Assembly: GCF_000282055.1 (NCBI RefSeq)
Contig: NZ_AKJZ01000005.1
Span: 25,756 to 89,755, forward strand
DNA length: 64,000 nt
Direction: 5' to 3'
From: Flavobacterium sp. CF136
GTDB lineage: Bacteria; Bacteroidota; Bacteroidia; Flavobacteriales; Flavobacteriaceae
Below are positions 35,272 through 44,031 of the stretch, piece by piece (the first letter of the stretch is position 1; every line of letters begins with the position of its first letter). The position numbers and the translations under genes were made by a program. The notes beneath the pieces are model-generated. The model searched no databases. It was not told the DNA's origin and saw only the letters and a list, made by a program, of their open reading frames with translations.

Positions 35272-35337
35272 AGTTTTCAGTCTCAATTTTCAGTTTTCAG
35301 TCTCAGTATAAAACTGATTACTGCGACTGAAAACTAA
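35272..35337. repeat. CAGTTTTCAGTCTCA repeat between two nitrate genes
   Basis: Two direct copies of CAGTTTTCAGTCTCA-like words (35272-35306) face an inverted CGACTGAAAACTAA (35323-35336), filling the 82-bp gap between the nitrate reductase stop and the rubredoxin-fusion start. The same family appears at 17934 and 31352. Confidence 0.6.
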
Positions 35338-35338
35338 T

Positions 35339-38300
35339 CTATACCTTACATTTAGCTAAAATTTCTTTGACTTCGGTTTTGCAGCTTCCACAACCTAATC
35401 CGGCTCCTGTATTTTTACATAAATCAGTAAAATTACTCACACCGCTTTTAATAGTTTCTTCGATATTTCCGGCTCCAACCTGACTGCAGGAACATACTAA
35501 TTTTCCCAGAACCGGTTTAGCATTTGAACTTCCTCTAAGCAATGTGTTTCGTTTATCCGACAATTCGATTTTGCTTTCAATCATCGTTTTAAATTCGGCA
35601 AACTCATTTTTATCTCCCATTAAAATCGCACCTACCAACAAGTCGTTTTTAACGATGCATTTTTTGTAATAACGTTGTTTTAGATCGGCAAAAACAATTT
35701 CTTCATAAGAATCATCGTTTTCAGGAATTTCAATATCACCGATACTGCACAAATTAATATCTTCCAGTTTCAGTATATTCATTAAAACAGAACCTTTATA
35801 GTAACTGCTTATATCACCTGCCAAAAAGTTCGCCAGGATATCGGCTTGTTCTTCTGCAGCTGATGTAATTCCGAATAATTTATTATCGAATTCCGCAATT
35901 TCTCCAATAGCATAAATATCAGGATTTGATGATTGCAGATACTGATTAACTTTTACACCACGACCGCAGGCAAGTCCTGTTTCACGTGCAATTTCTATAT
36001 TCGGAACTGTTCCGATAGTATACACAATTGCATTTGCCGTAATAATTCTTCCACTTTTCAGGGCGATTTCTATTTCATTAGGATTATCCGTTTCAAAAAC
36101 GGTACTGACTTCATTATCAAAATAAATCTGAATATCACGAAGCTGTACTTCTTCTGCCAATAATTTACTTGAAACCAAGTCCAACTGACGTTCCATTAAT
36201 CTGGAAGCTCTTTGAACTATGGTTGTTTTTATTTTTTTATGTTTTAAGGCCGCAGCTAATTCTAATCCTAATAAACCTCCACCAATAATTACTACGTGCT
36301 GTTCTTCGGGAGGCAAATTGGTATTGTCCAGATGCTTTTTCAAACGATCGGCATCTTCTTTTCGTCTGACTGTGAAGCGTCCGGGTAAATGTAATTGTGC
36401 ATTTTCCGGAACGAAAGGACGGCTTCCGGTTGCTAAAATCAAGGAATCAAAAGTATGGACATCGCCTAAGCTGTCTATTATTGTTTTTTCTTTAGCATTT
36501 ATTTTTCCAATAGCTACCCCGGCATTCATCGTAATTTTTAACTTACTTAATCCTTCTCCGTCTTTTACTTTTAGTAATTGCTCCCATGTAAATTCGCCTG
36601 TCATATATTCAGGAAGCAATACACGATTATAAAATGGATTTATTTCGTTTGAAAATACTACAATCTCATCCGTAGAATTAAATTCGCGATAGTTTTGAAT
36701 GAAACGAAATGCTGCAGCACCTGCTCCTACAATAGCAATCTTTTGAAAGGGTTTTACGTATTTGGTAATCGCAACCGTTGTATATTTGAAATCAGGCTCT
36801 TTTGAAACCGGATCAACAATGGTATTGGTTAAATTATTGGTTCTGTTTAAATCATTTTCAAGTTGTTTTCCCCAATGCATTGGTAAAAAAACCACTTTTT
36901 CTTTAATAGAATCTGTAACTTTTGCCTTAACGCGAACCTCTCCGTTTTTACTTGTTACAATAACAATATCCCCATCCTTAATATCTGATTTAAAGGCATC
37001 AATTGGATTTATCTCTAATACCGGACTTGGTGTATGTGTCATCAATCTTGACACCTTTCCGGTTTTTGTCATGGTATGCCATTGATCACGAACTCTTCCT
37101 GTGGTAAGGATAAATGGAAATTGCGGACTTGGCGGCTCTGAAGTGTTTTCAATTGCTGTCGGTAAATTGAAAATCGCTTTTTGTGATGGTGTATAGAATT
37201 TTTTATCCGTAAAAAGACGAGGTGTACCGGGATGTCCGTAATCCGGAACCGGCCATTGAAAAGTACCTTCGGTTTTTAATCGATTATAATTTAGGTATGA
37301 AATATCAATATTTGTGTTTTTGGTCAGTGCACAGTGCTCTTTATAAATTTCCTCGGCACTATTGAAATTAAAACCGTTAAAATTCATTTTTTTAGCGAAC
37401 CTGATCAGGATTTCGATATCCGAAAGCGCTTCTCCCGGAGCATTTATCCCTTTTGGTAAATAAGATATACGACGTTCGGAGTTGGTCATCGTACCTTCTT
37501 TCTCCAACCATCCTGCAGCAGGCAATAATAAATCGGCATATTTAGCTGTATCAGCATTATGTGAAATATCCTGAACTACAACAAATTTAGCATTTTGCAA
37601 TGCCTTTTCAATACGACGGGAATCAGGTAAACTTACTAACGGATTGGTGCAGATTATCCAAACAGCTTTCATTTTACCTGATTCCAGTGCCTCAAACATT
37701 TCGGTTGCCGTTAAACCAGGTTTGTCTGATATCGAATCAACTCCCCAAAAATCAGCCACTTCTTTTCGATGTTCAGGGTTAGCAATGTCTTTATGAGCGG
37801 CAAGCAAAGTTGCCATTCCTCCCACTTCTCGCCCACCCATGGCATTTGGCTGACCTGTTAATGAAAACGGTCCTGAACCCGGCTTTCCTACTTGTCCTGT
37901 CAATAAGGACAAATTCAATAAAGCTGTATTTTTATCTACTCCAACCGCGCTTTGATTAAGTCCCATTGCCCAAAGCGAAATAAATCCTTTGGCTTTCCCA
38001 ATAGTATCTGCGGCCAGTTTAATATCATTTACAGAAACACCACATAGCTTTGAAGCTTTTTCAAGCGAAGTTCCTAAAACTAAATCTTTATATTCTTTAA
38101 AATTTTCGGCATGATTTTTTACAAAATCGTGATCTACATATCCTTTTTCGATAATGCGTTTTGCCATCGCATGATATAAAATAATATCTGAACCCGGAAT
38201 AATCTGCAGGTGTAAATCAGCAAAAGCCGCCGTATCCGTTCTTCTTGGATCAATAACGATAATTTTTACTTTTGGATTATTCTCTTTGTGTTTCTCTATT

Positions 38301-38857
38301 CTTCTAAATAAAATCGGGTGACACCATGCAGGGTTTGCCCCAGTAATTAAAAAAGTATCAGCCAATTCAATATCATCATATGCAATTGGCACAGAATCCT
38401 CACCAAATGTCTTTTTATATCCAACCACCGCCGAACTCATACAAAGTCTGGAGTTGGTATCAATATTATTAGTCTTTAAAAAACCTTTTACTAATTTATT
38501 TACCAAATAATACTCTTCGGTTAAACACTGACCCGAAATATAAAAACCTACACTATCCGGTCCGTGTTTTTTTATTATAGAAGAAAAAACTGCTGCAGCA
38601 CGGTCAATTGCAGTATCCCAGGTTACACGCTCCAAAGGATACGATTTACTTCCGCGCATTTGCGGATAAAGAATCCTGTCTGAAGTATCGTTGACTACAT
38701 AATGCAAATTCATTCCTTTAGAGCACAACATCCCTTTATTTACAGGATGGTCTTTGTCCCCCTCAACCATTACACCATTCTTCGCATCATTTGTAACGAT
38801 AATTCCGCAGCCAACGCCACAATATGAACAGGTAGTTTTGATTTTTGTACTTTGCAT
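35339..38857 (-). CDS. nasA: Assimilatory nitrate reductase fused to NAD(P)H flavoprotein and BFD domains
   Basis: A 1172-residue nitrate reductase. Residues 1 to about 690 form the molybdenum bis-MGD catalytic part: the 4Fe-4S site C10-x2-C13-x3-C17-x27-C45, the Mo-ligand cysteine in SRLCMSSAVVGYKKTFG (near 139), NPLVSLPDSRRIEKAL and TTGRVRDQWHTMTKTGKVSR near the C-terminal cap. Residues about 703-1100 are a FAD/NAD(P)-dependent oxidoreductase (IAIVGAGAAAFRFIQ, IIGGGLLGLELAAAL, YAIGEIAEF) like NasC/NirB N-termini. The tail (LVCSCSQVGAGNI, GLGCGSCK) is a BFD-type [2Fe-2S] domain. So catalytic and electron-transfer subunits, separate in many bacteria, are one chain, giving a self-sufficient NAD(P)H:nitrate reductase in the cytoplasm. 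No Tat signal is present. The promoter carries the shared 22-bp element. Confidence 0.9.
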   Translation of the reverse strand: MQSTKIKTTCSYCGVGCGIIVTNDAKNGVMVEGDKDHPVNKGMLCSKGMNLHYVVNDTSDRILYPQMRGSKSYPLERVTWDTAIDRAAAVFSSIIKKHGPDSVGFYISGQCLTEEYYLVNKLVKGFLKTNNIDTNSRLCMSSAVVGYKKTFGEDSVPIAYDDIELADTFLITGANPAWCHPILFRRIEKHKENNPKVKIIVIDPRRTDTAAFADLHLQIIPGSDIILYHAMAKRIIEKGYVDHDFVKNHAENFKEYKDLVLGTSLEKASKLCGVSVNDIKLAADTIGKAKGFISLWAMGLNQSAVGVDKNTALLNLSLLTGQVGKPGSGPFSLTGQPNAMGGREVGGMATLLAAHKDIANPEHRKEVADFWGVDSISDKPGLTATEMFEALESGKMKAVWIICTNPLVSLPDSRRIEKALQNAKFVVVQDISHNADTAKYADLLLPAAGWLEKEGTMTNSERRISYLPKGINAPGEALSDIEILIRFAKKMNFNGFNFNSAEEIYKEHCALTKNTNIDISYLNYNRLKTEGTFQWPVPDYGHPGTPRLFTDKKFYTPSQKAIFNLPTAIENTSEPPSPQFPFILTTGRVRDQWHTMTKTGKVSRLMTHTPSPVLEINPIDAFKSDIKDGDIVIVTSKNGEVRVKAKVTDSIKEKVVFLPMHWGKQLENDLNRTNNLTNTIVDPVSKEPDFKYTTVAITKYVKPFQKIAIVGAGAAAFRFIQNYREFNSTDEIVVFSNEINPFYNRVLLPEYMTGEFTWEQLLKVKDGEGLSKLKITMNAGVAIGKINAKEKTIIDSLGDVHTFDSLILATGSRPFVPENAQLHLPGRFTVRRKEDADRLKKHLDNTNLPPEEQHVVIIGGGLLGLELAAALKHKKIKTTIVQRASRLMERQLDLVSSKLLAEEVQLRDIQIYFDNEVSTVFETDNPNEIEIALKSGRIITANAIVYTIGTVPNIEIARETGLACGRGVKVNQYLQSSNPDIYAIGEIAEFDNKLFGITSAAEEQADILANFLAGDISSYYKGSVLMNILKLEDINLCSIGDIEIPENDDSYEEIVFADLKQRYYKKCIVKNDLLVGAILMGDKNEFAEFKTMIESKIELSDKRNTLLRGSSNAKPVLGKLVCSCSQVGAGNIEETIKSGVSNFTDLCKNTGAGLGCGSCKTEVKEILAKCKV

Positions 38858-38930
38858 TCTAGTTATCTTTTAAATACTACAATTATAATCTTTTGATAAG
38901 AATCCGGAAAGGCGCTTATGTAAAGCAATA

Positions 38931-38964
38931 CAAAAATAAGTATTTTTACGTATAAATACTTATT
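38931..38964 (-). promoter_or_regulatory. nasA promoter with shared nitrate element and 30-bp palindrome
   Basis: On the minus strand, TATTTTTG (38938-38931) is a -7 box 74 bp before nasA. It is the end of the 22-bp element 38931-38952, shared with the NarK and nirB promoters. Overlapping it, 38935-38964 is a near-perfect palindrome: AATAAGTATTT and AAATACTTATT flank a TACGTA core, and 14 of 15 base pairs match. No TTG -33 box is properly spaced, suggesting dependence on an activator bound here. Confidence 0.65.
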
Positions 38965-38991
38965 TTCTCAATTTATTTTTATATTTTTGTT

Positions 38992-38999
38992 TTAAAATA
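38992..38999 (+). promoter_or_regulatory. -7 box of the FNR-like regulator gene
   Basis: TATTTTTG fits TAnnTTTG and lies 48 bp before the ATG at 39048. The 30-bp palindrome is centred about 42 bp upstream of it, a possible autoregulation site. Confidence 0.45.
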
Positions 39000-39047
39000 A
39001 ACAAGGAACGATAAATTCGTTTGTAAATCAAATAAAAAATTGTCCTA

Positions 39048-39752
39048 ATGAAAGAAGAATTGGCCATTTGTTATACCTGCACAAACGAAAATTGTTTCAT
39101 AAAAAAACACTTACATTTAGAGCAAATGAAACAATATGTGTCAAAAAAACACAGTTTTATCTGCAAAAAATCTCATCAGTTTATTATTGAAGGTGCTCCT
39201 ATTCAGGGACTTTATTTTATTTGTAAAGGGAAAGCAAAAACTGTAAAAACGGGCATCAATGGTCGTGAACAGATTGTTCGACTTACCAAAAACGGAGACA
39301 CAATCGGGTTTAGGGGTTTTGGAACCAGTAAGCGATATTTAATCGGTGCATATGCCCTGGAAGATACTCTCTTATGCAATTTCAGTAATGATACAATGAT
39401 GGAAATCCTTAAAAACGTTCCGGAATTTACGTATGATTTAATGTTGTTTTATGCTGATGAACTTAATAAAAGTGAAAACAATATTCGAAAAATTGCGCAC
39501 ATGAATGTTCGTGAACGTGTAATTGATGTACTCCTATATATTCATCGCAAATTTGGACAAAGCAATGGTTTAATTGAAATTGAACTTTCCCGAAAAGAAA
39601 TAGCTGATTTTGCAGGAACAACTGAGGAACAGGTAATTCGTGTACTTTCAAGCCTTAAAAAAGAAGCACTTATAAAAACCGTCGGCAAAAGAATTGGCTT
39701 ATTGGTTCTTCCTAAATTACAGTCTGAAATTATGGAACATAAGTATTTCTAA
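39048..39752 (+). CDS. FNR-like Crp-family regulator with candidate Fe-S cysteines
   Basis: A 234-residue Crp/Fnr regulator divergent from nasA. Cysteines C8-x2-C11-x4-C16 near the N-terminus, plus Cys110 in LEDTLLCNFSNDTM, line up with the four [4Fe-4S] ligands of E. coli FNR (C20-x2-C23-x5-C29 and C122 in LETSMVCEIPFETL). Other cysteines at 39 and 59 are extra. The barrel (EGAPIQGLYFICKGKAKTVK, GDTIGFRGFG), dimer helix (NIRKIAHMNVRERVIDVLLY) and winged helix (LSRKEIADFAGTTEEQVIRVLSSLKKEALI) follow. The recognition helix keeps E..xR but has Ile where FNR has Ser, so its operator should differ from TTGAT. It likely controls the nitrate island in response to oxygen or NO; this is inference. 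Confidence 0.85.
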   Translation: MKEELAICYTCTNENCFIKKHLHLEQMKQYVSKKHSFICKKSHQFIIEGAPIQGLYFICKGKAKTVKTGINGREQIVRLTKNGDTIGFRGFGTSKRYLIGAYALEDTLLCNFSNDTMMEILKNVPEFTYDLMLFYADELNKSENNIRKIAHMNVRERVIDVLLYIHRKFGQSNGLIEIELSRKEIADFAGTTEEQVIRVLSSLKKEALIKTVGKRIGLLVLPKLQSEIMEHKYF

Positions 39753-40137
39753 AAAATTTCAGCCTTCCCAATACCTTTATATAATCTTCTTTTCATTTAA
39801 GGATCTTTCCTGCTTCAAACAGACACTTAGATACATTTCTACGTATATTTTAAATTATTTTGATCTTTTTCTTCTAAAAACCACTTAAAAAGGTCTATTT
39901 TCTTTTTACAAAAATTTTATTTTCTTTTCGAATGTTAGTCTACGTATAAAAAGACAACATTCACCAACCCCTTATTTTACTGCATAAATTTTGAAATTCA
40001 TGCGATAACGCAGTTTTAAAATTGATTTTAAAACGTTTTTTTCAGGTAAAAAAAAATGTTTGAACATGGCATAAACATAATACTTAAGTATTAATACGTA
40101 TGTAAGTTTGCTTCATACTAATCCAAAAACAAATATC
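39753..40137. other. Intergenic region upstream of the nitrate porin
   Basis: No gene is supported. TACGTA occurs at 39840-39845, 39941-39946 and 40095-40100, always in an A+T-rich setting, and the last 60 bp hold the porin promoter. A frame of about 60 codons overlapping the end of the regulator gene was judged spurious. Confidence 0.5.
40079..40110 (+). promoter_or_regulatory. Porin/transporter operon promoter with AATACTTAAGTATT palindrome
   Basis: AATACTTAAGTATT at 40079-40092 is a perfect 14-bp palindrome, followed by ATACGTAT and the -7 box TAAGTTTG at 40103-40110, 27 bp before ATG 40138. The run AAGTATTAATACGTA closely matches the nasA promoter's AAGTATTTATACGTA. No -33 TTG is seen. 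This promoter probably drives the porin, NrtA, NrtB, NrtD and chlorite dismutase genes. Confidence 0.6.
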
Positions 40138-41583
40138 ATGTCGAAATTAACCAATTTTACACTAAAGAATCAAAACTTAAAAAAAGGAGGTGTTTTTAAT
40201 TTGAAACTTTCAAAATCAATTTTATTAGGATTTGCCATCACATGCCTGACACAATATGAAGCCAAAGCACAATTTACGGCTACAGGTCAAATAAGAAACC
40301 GTGTTGAAGTGCGTGCCGGACAAGGAACCTTACAACAAAAAGGGGATAAAGCGGCCTTATTTTCAAGTCAAAGAACAAGATTAAATTTAGGATACACTGG
40401 ATATAGATTCAAAATTTTTACAGCCTTGCAGGATGTTCGTGTTTGGGGACAGGATGCTTCTTCTATCAACAGAACAACAACAGAAGCTAATAATGGTCTT
40501 TTACTGCATGAAGCATGGGCAGAAGTTTCATTAATAGATACACTAAGTACTATTCAGAATTTATCCATAAAAGCCGGACGTCAGGAAATTGCTTATGATG
40601 ACCAGAAAGTTTTAGGAAGCTTAGATTGGTTACAACAAGGAAGACGTCATGATGCAGTCGTTTTTAAATTTGCAAATAAAGGCTGGACTGTAGATGTTGG
40701 AGCTGCTTTTAATCAAAACAAAGAGAATAATACCGGAACAATTTATAATGGTGTTAATCCTGCATATGGCGCAGGGACAAACGGAATTGGAACAATGTAC
40801 AAATCATTTCAATATGCTTATGTAGGTAGAAAATTCTTCTTTGGTGATTTATCTTTTTTGTTCTTTAAAGATGATTTTAACAAATATACCATGGTAACTT
40901 CAGGAACACCTGCCGTAACAACTAAAGTAAACGGACAAGGAACATGGAACAGAAACACTACCGGAATCTATTTTAATACTAACGTAACCAGAAAATTAAA
41001 TTTCACAGGAAGCGTTTATCATCAAAACAGCCATGATAAAGACGGAAAAGCTTTAAATGCTAACATGGCTTCAATCACTTCAACTTTACAAGTTGGAAGA
41101 AAATTATTTGTAGGTCCGGGAGTTGATTACCTGTCTGGTGATGACGGAACTAAAACGGCTAATTCTGAAAATAATCGTTTTGATCCTTTATACGGAACAC
41201 CTCACAAATTCTGGGGAAGTATGGATTATTTTTATGCAGCCAACGGTTTTGGAAAACAAGGATTGCTAAATTATTTCTTCAAAATGAAATACAATGCCAA
41301 AGACAATCTAAGTTTATTTTTAGACATCCACGGTTTCGAAGCTGCCAATAAATTATCTAATGGGGCTGGTGGAGAACTAAGCTCTTATTTAGGGACTGAA
41401 ATTGATTTCCAGGTAAAATACAATCTAACAAAAATCATCAATATCGAAGCTGGTTATTCAATCATGAAAGCAACTAATTCTATGGCTTCTGCAGCTGTTA
41501 AAAATGTTGCGAATGCAGATTTAACTCCACAATTCGGTTATATAATGCTAAATATCAAACCAAATTTCCTGGCTAAGAAATAA
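40138..41583 (+). CDS. Alginate-export/porin-family outer-membrane protein
   Basis: A 481-residue predicted outer-membrane beta-barrel of the alginate export family. ATG 40138 is chosen over a TTG 30 bp upstream because the -7 box overlaps that TTG. The signal peptide runs to about residue 45 (LSKSILLGFAITCLTQYEAKAQ region, ending AKAQ). The barrel begins FTATGQIRNRVEVRAGQ and shows alternating amphipathic strands (RTRLNLGYTGYRFKIFTALQ, LSIKAGRQEIAYDDQKVLG) and an end strand, FGYIMLNIKPNF. Despite the family name, its place at the head of the nitrate transporter operon suggests it is the outer-membrane channel for nitrate or nitrite. Confidence 0.82.
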   Translation: MSKLTNFTLKNQNLKKGGVFNLKLSKSILLGFAITCLTQYEAKAQFTATGQIRNRVEVRAGQGTLQQKGDKAALFSSQRTRLNLGYTGYRFKIFTALQDVRVWGQDASSINRTTTEANNGLLLHEAWAEVSLIDTLSTIQNLSIKAGRQEIAYDDQKVLGSLDWLQQGRRHDAVVFKFANKGWTVDVGAAFNQNKENNTGTIYNGVNPAYGAGTNGIGTMYKSFQYAYVGRKFFFGDLSFLFFKDDFNKYTMVTSGTPAVTTKVNGQGTWNRNTTGIYFNTNVTRKLNFTGSVYHQNSHDKDGKALNANMASITSTLQVGRKLFVGPGVDYLSGDDGTKTANSENNRFDPLYGTPHKFWGSMDYFYAANGFGKQGLLNYFFKMKYNAKDNLSLFLDIHGFEAANKLSNGAGGELSSYLGTEIDFQVKYNLTKIINIEAGYSIMKATNSMASAAVKNVANADLTPQFGYIMLNIKPNFLAKK

Positions 41584-41614
41584 TTAAAAAAATAAACTTT
41601 TAAAACTATCTAAA

Positions 41615-42844
41615 ATGAAAAAATCACTTTTACATTCAACTAAGATTTTCAAAACATCTTTATTGACTTTGTTGCTGGTTCTGGTTGCTTCTTTTTCAGA
41701 AATAACAGCTCAGAATGACCCTGTAAGACTTGGATTCATTCCACTTACAGACTGCTCGCCAATCGTAATGGCAAAAGAGCTGGGATTATTTAAAAAATAT
41801 GGTGTTGAAGTAGTCGTTACCAAAGAATCTTCATGGGCAAATGTTCGTGATAAAATTTTAACCGGAGAATTAGACGGAGCGCACTGTCTGTATTCTATGC
41901 CATTTTCGGTTTACACAGGGGTAGGAGGAAAAGCAGGTTCTGAAATGAAGATAGCCATGATGCTAAACGTTAATGGTCAGGCAATCACACTTTCAAAAGA
42001 TTTTTGTGGAAAAGTTGGTTTCAAGCAAATGAATAAAGTTGCACCTGTTGTAGCAGCAAAATTAAAAGCCGAAAAAGAAGTAACTTTTGCAATGACTTTT
42101 CCTGGAGGGACACACGATTTATGGTTGCGTAACTGGATGGCAATTGCTGGTGTGAATCAAAAAACATCTAAAATTATTACGATTCCGCCTCCGCAAATGG
42201 TAGCCAACATGAAAGTTGGTAACATGGATGGTTATTGTGTTGGAGAACCTTGGGGTGGTGTTGCAGTAAAACAGGGAATTGGATTTACTCAGGTTGCTTC
42301 ACAAGATATCTGGAAAGACCATCCTGAAAAAGCATTGGTTGTTAATAAAGAGTTTAGCGAAAAACGCAGAACTGATCTTGTAAAAGTAATGAAAGCAGTT
42401 TTAGAAGCATGTATCTGGTTAGACAATCCTGCAAACCGTAAAAAAGCGGCTGCAATTATCGGAAAAGCACCTTATGTAAATGCTCCGGCAGATGTTATCG
42501 AAAACAGATTGATGGGGAATTATGACTTAGGCTGTAATCAGGGAACTGAAATTTACGACAAGGATTATATGCTTTTTTACAAAGGCGGAACGGTAAATTA
42601 TCCTCGTAAATCGTATGCAATCTGGGCAATGGCACAATATGTTAGATTCGGCCTGTTAAAAGAAGCACCTGATTATAAAGCAATTGCAGATAAATTGATT
42701 TTACAGGATTTATACGAAGACGTAGCCAAAAGCTTAAAAGTAAAAATTCCAAATGATGATATGAAACCATTTTCATTAACTATGGACAAAACGGTTTTTG
42801 ATCCTTCAAACCCTGCAGCATACTTAAAAGTAGTAAAAAAATAA
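41615..42844 (+). CDS. nrtA: Nitrate ABC transporter substrate-binding protein (NrtA/CmpA family)
   Basis: A 409-residue periplasmic binding protein. Signal peptide: residues 1-32 (LLTLLLVLVASFSEITAQ). The mature part starts RLGFIPLTDCSPIVMAKELG, the CmpA/NrtA opening. Also seen: WANVRDKILTGELDGAHCLY, GGTHDLWLRNWMAIAGV, PPPQMVANMKVGNMDGYCVG with the EPWGG segment, and HPEKALVVNKEF. It binds nitrate or nitrite for the permease encoded next. It starts 31 bp after the porin. No lipobox is visible, so it should be soluble. A second, quite different NrtA-type protein lies at 46419-47807. Confidence 0.92.
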   Translation: MKKSLLHSTKIFKTSLLTLLLVLVASFSEITAQNDPVRLGFIPLTDCSPIVMAKELGLFKKYGVEVVVTKESSWANVRDKILTGELDGAHCLYSMPFSVYTGVGGKAGSEMKIAMMLNVNGQAITLSKDFCGKVGFKQMNKVAPVVAAKLKAEKEVTFAMTFPGGTHDLWLRNWMAIAGVNQKTSKIITIPPPQMVANMKVGNMDGYCVGEPWGGVAVKQGIGFTQVASQDIWKDHPEKALVVNKEFSEKRRTDLVKVMKAVLEACIWLDNPANRKKAAAIIGKAPYVNAPADVIENRLMGNYDLGCNQGTEIYDKDYMLFYKGGTVNYPRKSYAIWAMAQYVRFGLLKEAPDYKAIADKLILQDLYEDVAKSLKVKIPNDDMKPFSLTMDKTVFDPSNPAAYLKVVKK

Positions 42845-42880
42845 AACGCTTTACTTTGCTCGTACACTAAGTTTACATTG

Positions 42881-42963
42881 CCACAGATTTAATGATTCTT
42901 AAGGATTATTCTTTAACCTACTTAAGCCCCTTTTCAATCTGCGAGAATCTTTTTAATCTGTGG
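42881..42963. repeat. CCACAGATTTAA inverted-repeat element inside the nitrate operon
   Basis: CCACAGATTTAA at 42881-42892 faces TTAATCTGTGG at 42953-42963, with AAGGATTATTC and GAGAATCTTT words inside, giving an 83-bp unit in the 183-bp gap between nrtA and nrtB. ACACAGATTA-type words also border the GxxExxY gene at 60-70. It has no coding capacity. Confidence 0.55.
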
Positions 42964-43027
42964 TAAAATTAACTTCTTATTTGTACATGCATTTATAAAT
43001 ATAATTTCAAATTTAAATCACAATACC

Positions 43028-43915
43028 ATGTCTGATAAAGATACATTAACACTAAGTGCTATTACCAGTCAAGCTGAAGTTTTGACTCCGGGCACTACTA
43101 ACGACTCCGTAAAAAGTGACAAGTTCAAATTAATAATCAGCGCATTTGCAGCAAAACTAAAATCGACTGTATTAGCAGGAATTGGAGTCTTAATATTCAT
43201 AGGTTTTTGGAGTTTACTCAGCCTTTATACCAAAGATGCACTTCCGGGACCTTTAGCCACCTTTAAGGTTCTGAAAGAAATGTTAAGTGATCCTTTTTAT
43301 GACTATGGCCCGAATGACAAAGGAATTGGATTGCAATTATTTAATTCGATTAAAACTGTTTTATCCGGATTTTTATTAGGATCCTTAGTCGCTATCCCAA
43401 TTGGTATTTTGATGGGAGCCAGTACTTTTTGTAAACAAATTTTCTATCCGATTGTACAGCTTTTAAAACCGGTTTCGCCTTTGGCATGGTTCCCAATTGG
43501 GTTGGTTGTTTTTAAAGATACAGGCATGGCGACTATTTTTATTGTATTTATCACATCGCTCTGGTCCACTTTAATTAATACTTCTTTTGGAGTTGCTTCA
43601 ATTCCGCAAGATCATAAGAATGTAGCAAAAGCTTTCGGCTTTTCTAAAATGCGTTATCTGACCAAAATTTTAATACCGTATAGTTTACCACATATAATTA
43701 CAGGATTACGTTTAAGTATTAGTGTTGCCTGGCTAGTTATTGTTGCCGGGGAAATGCTTTCCGGAGGAGCAGGAATTGGATTTTTTGTTTGGGACAGTTG
43801 GAATGCCCTTAGTTTGGAAAAAGTAATTTCGGCAATTATTATTATCGGAATTGTTGGATTGCTATTTGACAAATTCTTCACTTTTATTGAGAACAAAGTA
43901 GCTTATAAAGCGTAA
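43028..43915 (+). CDS. nrtB: Nitrate ABC transporter permease
   Basis: A 295-residue inner-membrane permease of the NrtB/SsuC/TauC group. Six hydrophobic segments are evident from about residue 50 on; the coupling motif for the ATPase (VAKAFGFSKMRYLTKILIPYSLPHI, residues about 200-224; EAA-loop type) and the end GEMLSGGAGIGFFVWDSWN are characteristic. The N-terminal ~45 residues are soluble and Thr/Ser-rich. It works with the binding protein upstream and the ATPase 116 bp downstream. The gap before it contains an inserted repeat. Confidence 0.92.
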   Translation: MSDKDTLTLSAITSQAEVLTPGTTNDSVKSDKFKLIISAFAAKLKSTVLAGIGVLIFIGFWSLLSLYTKDALPGPLATFKVLKEMLSDPFYDYGPNDKGIGLQLFNSIKTVLSGFLLGSLVAIPIGILMGASTFCKQIFYPIVQLLKPVSPLAWFPIGLVVFKDTGMATIFIVFITSLWSTLINTSFGVASIPQDHKNVAKAFGFSKMRYLTKILIPYSLPHIITGLRLSISVAWLVIVAGEMLSGGAGIGFFVWDSWNALSLEKVISAIIIIGIVGLLFDKFFTFIENKVAYKA

Positions 43916-44031
43916 AAGAAAAGGTACTGAGGTTCAGAGTTGCTAAGGTACCAAGTCTCTAAAAAACTTGAAATCCGAAACTTGGAGTTTTCCAAAATCT
44001 AAAATCAGTCTAAAATCTAAAATTAAACATC

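Noticed and set aside
36219..36632. 137-codon open frame antisense to the nitrate reductase flavoprotein part
   Set aside because: A shadow of conserved FAD/NAD motifs on the other strand.
40108..40137. TTG start for the porin gene
   Set aside because: The TTG overlaps the -7 box TAAGTTTG, so ATG 40138 is preferred.
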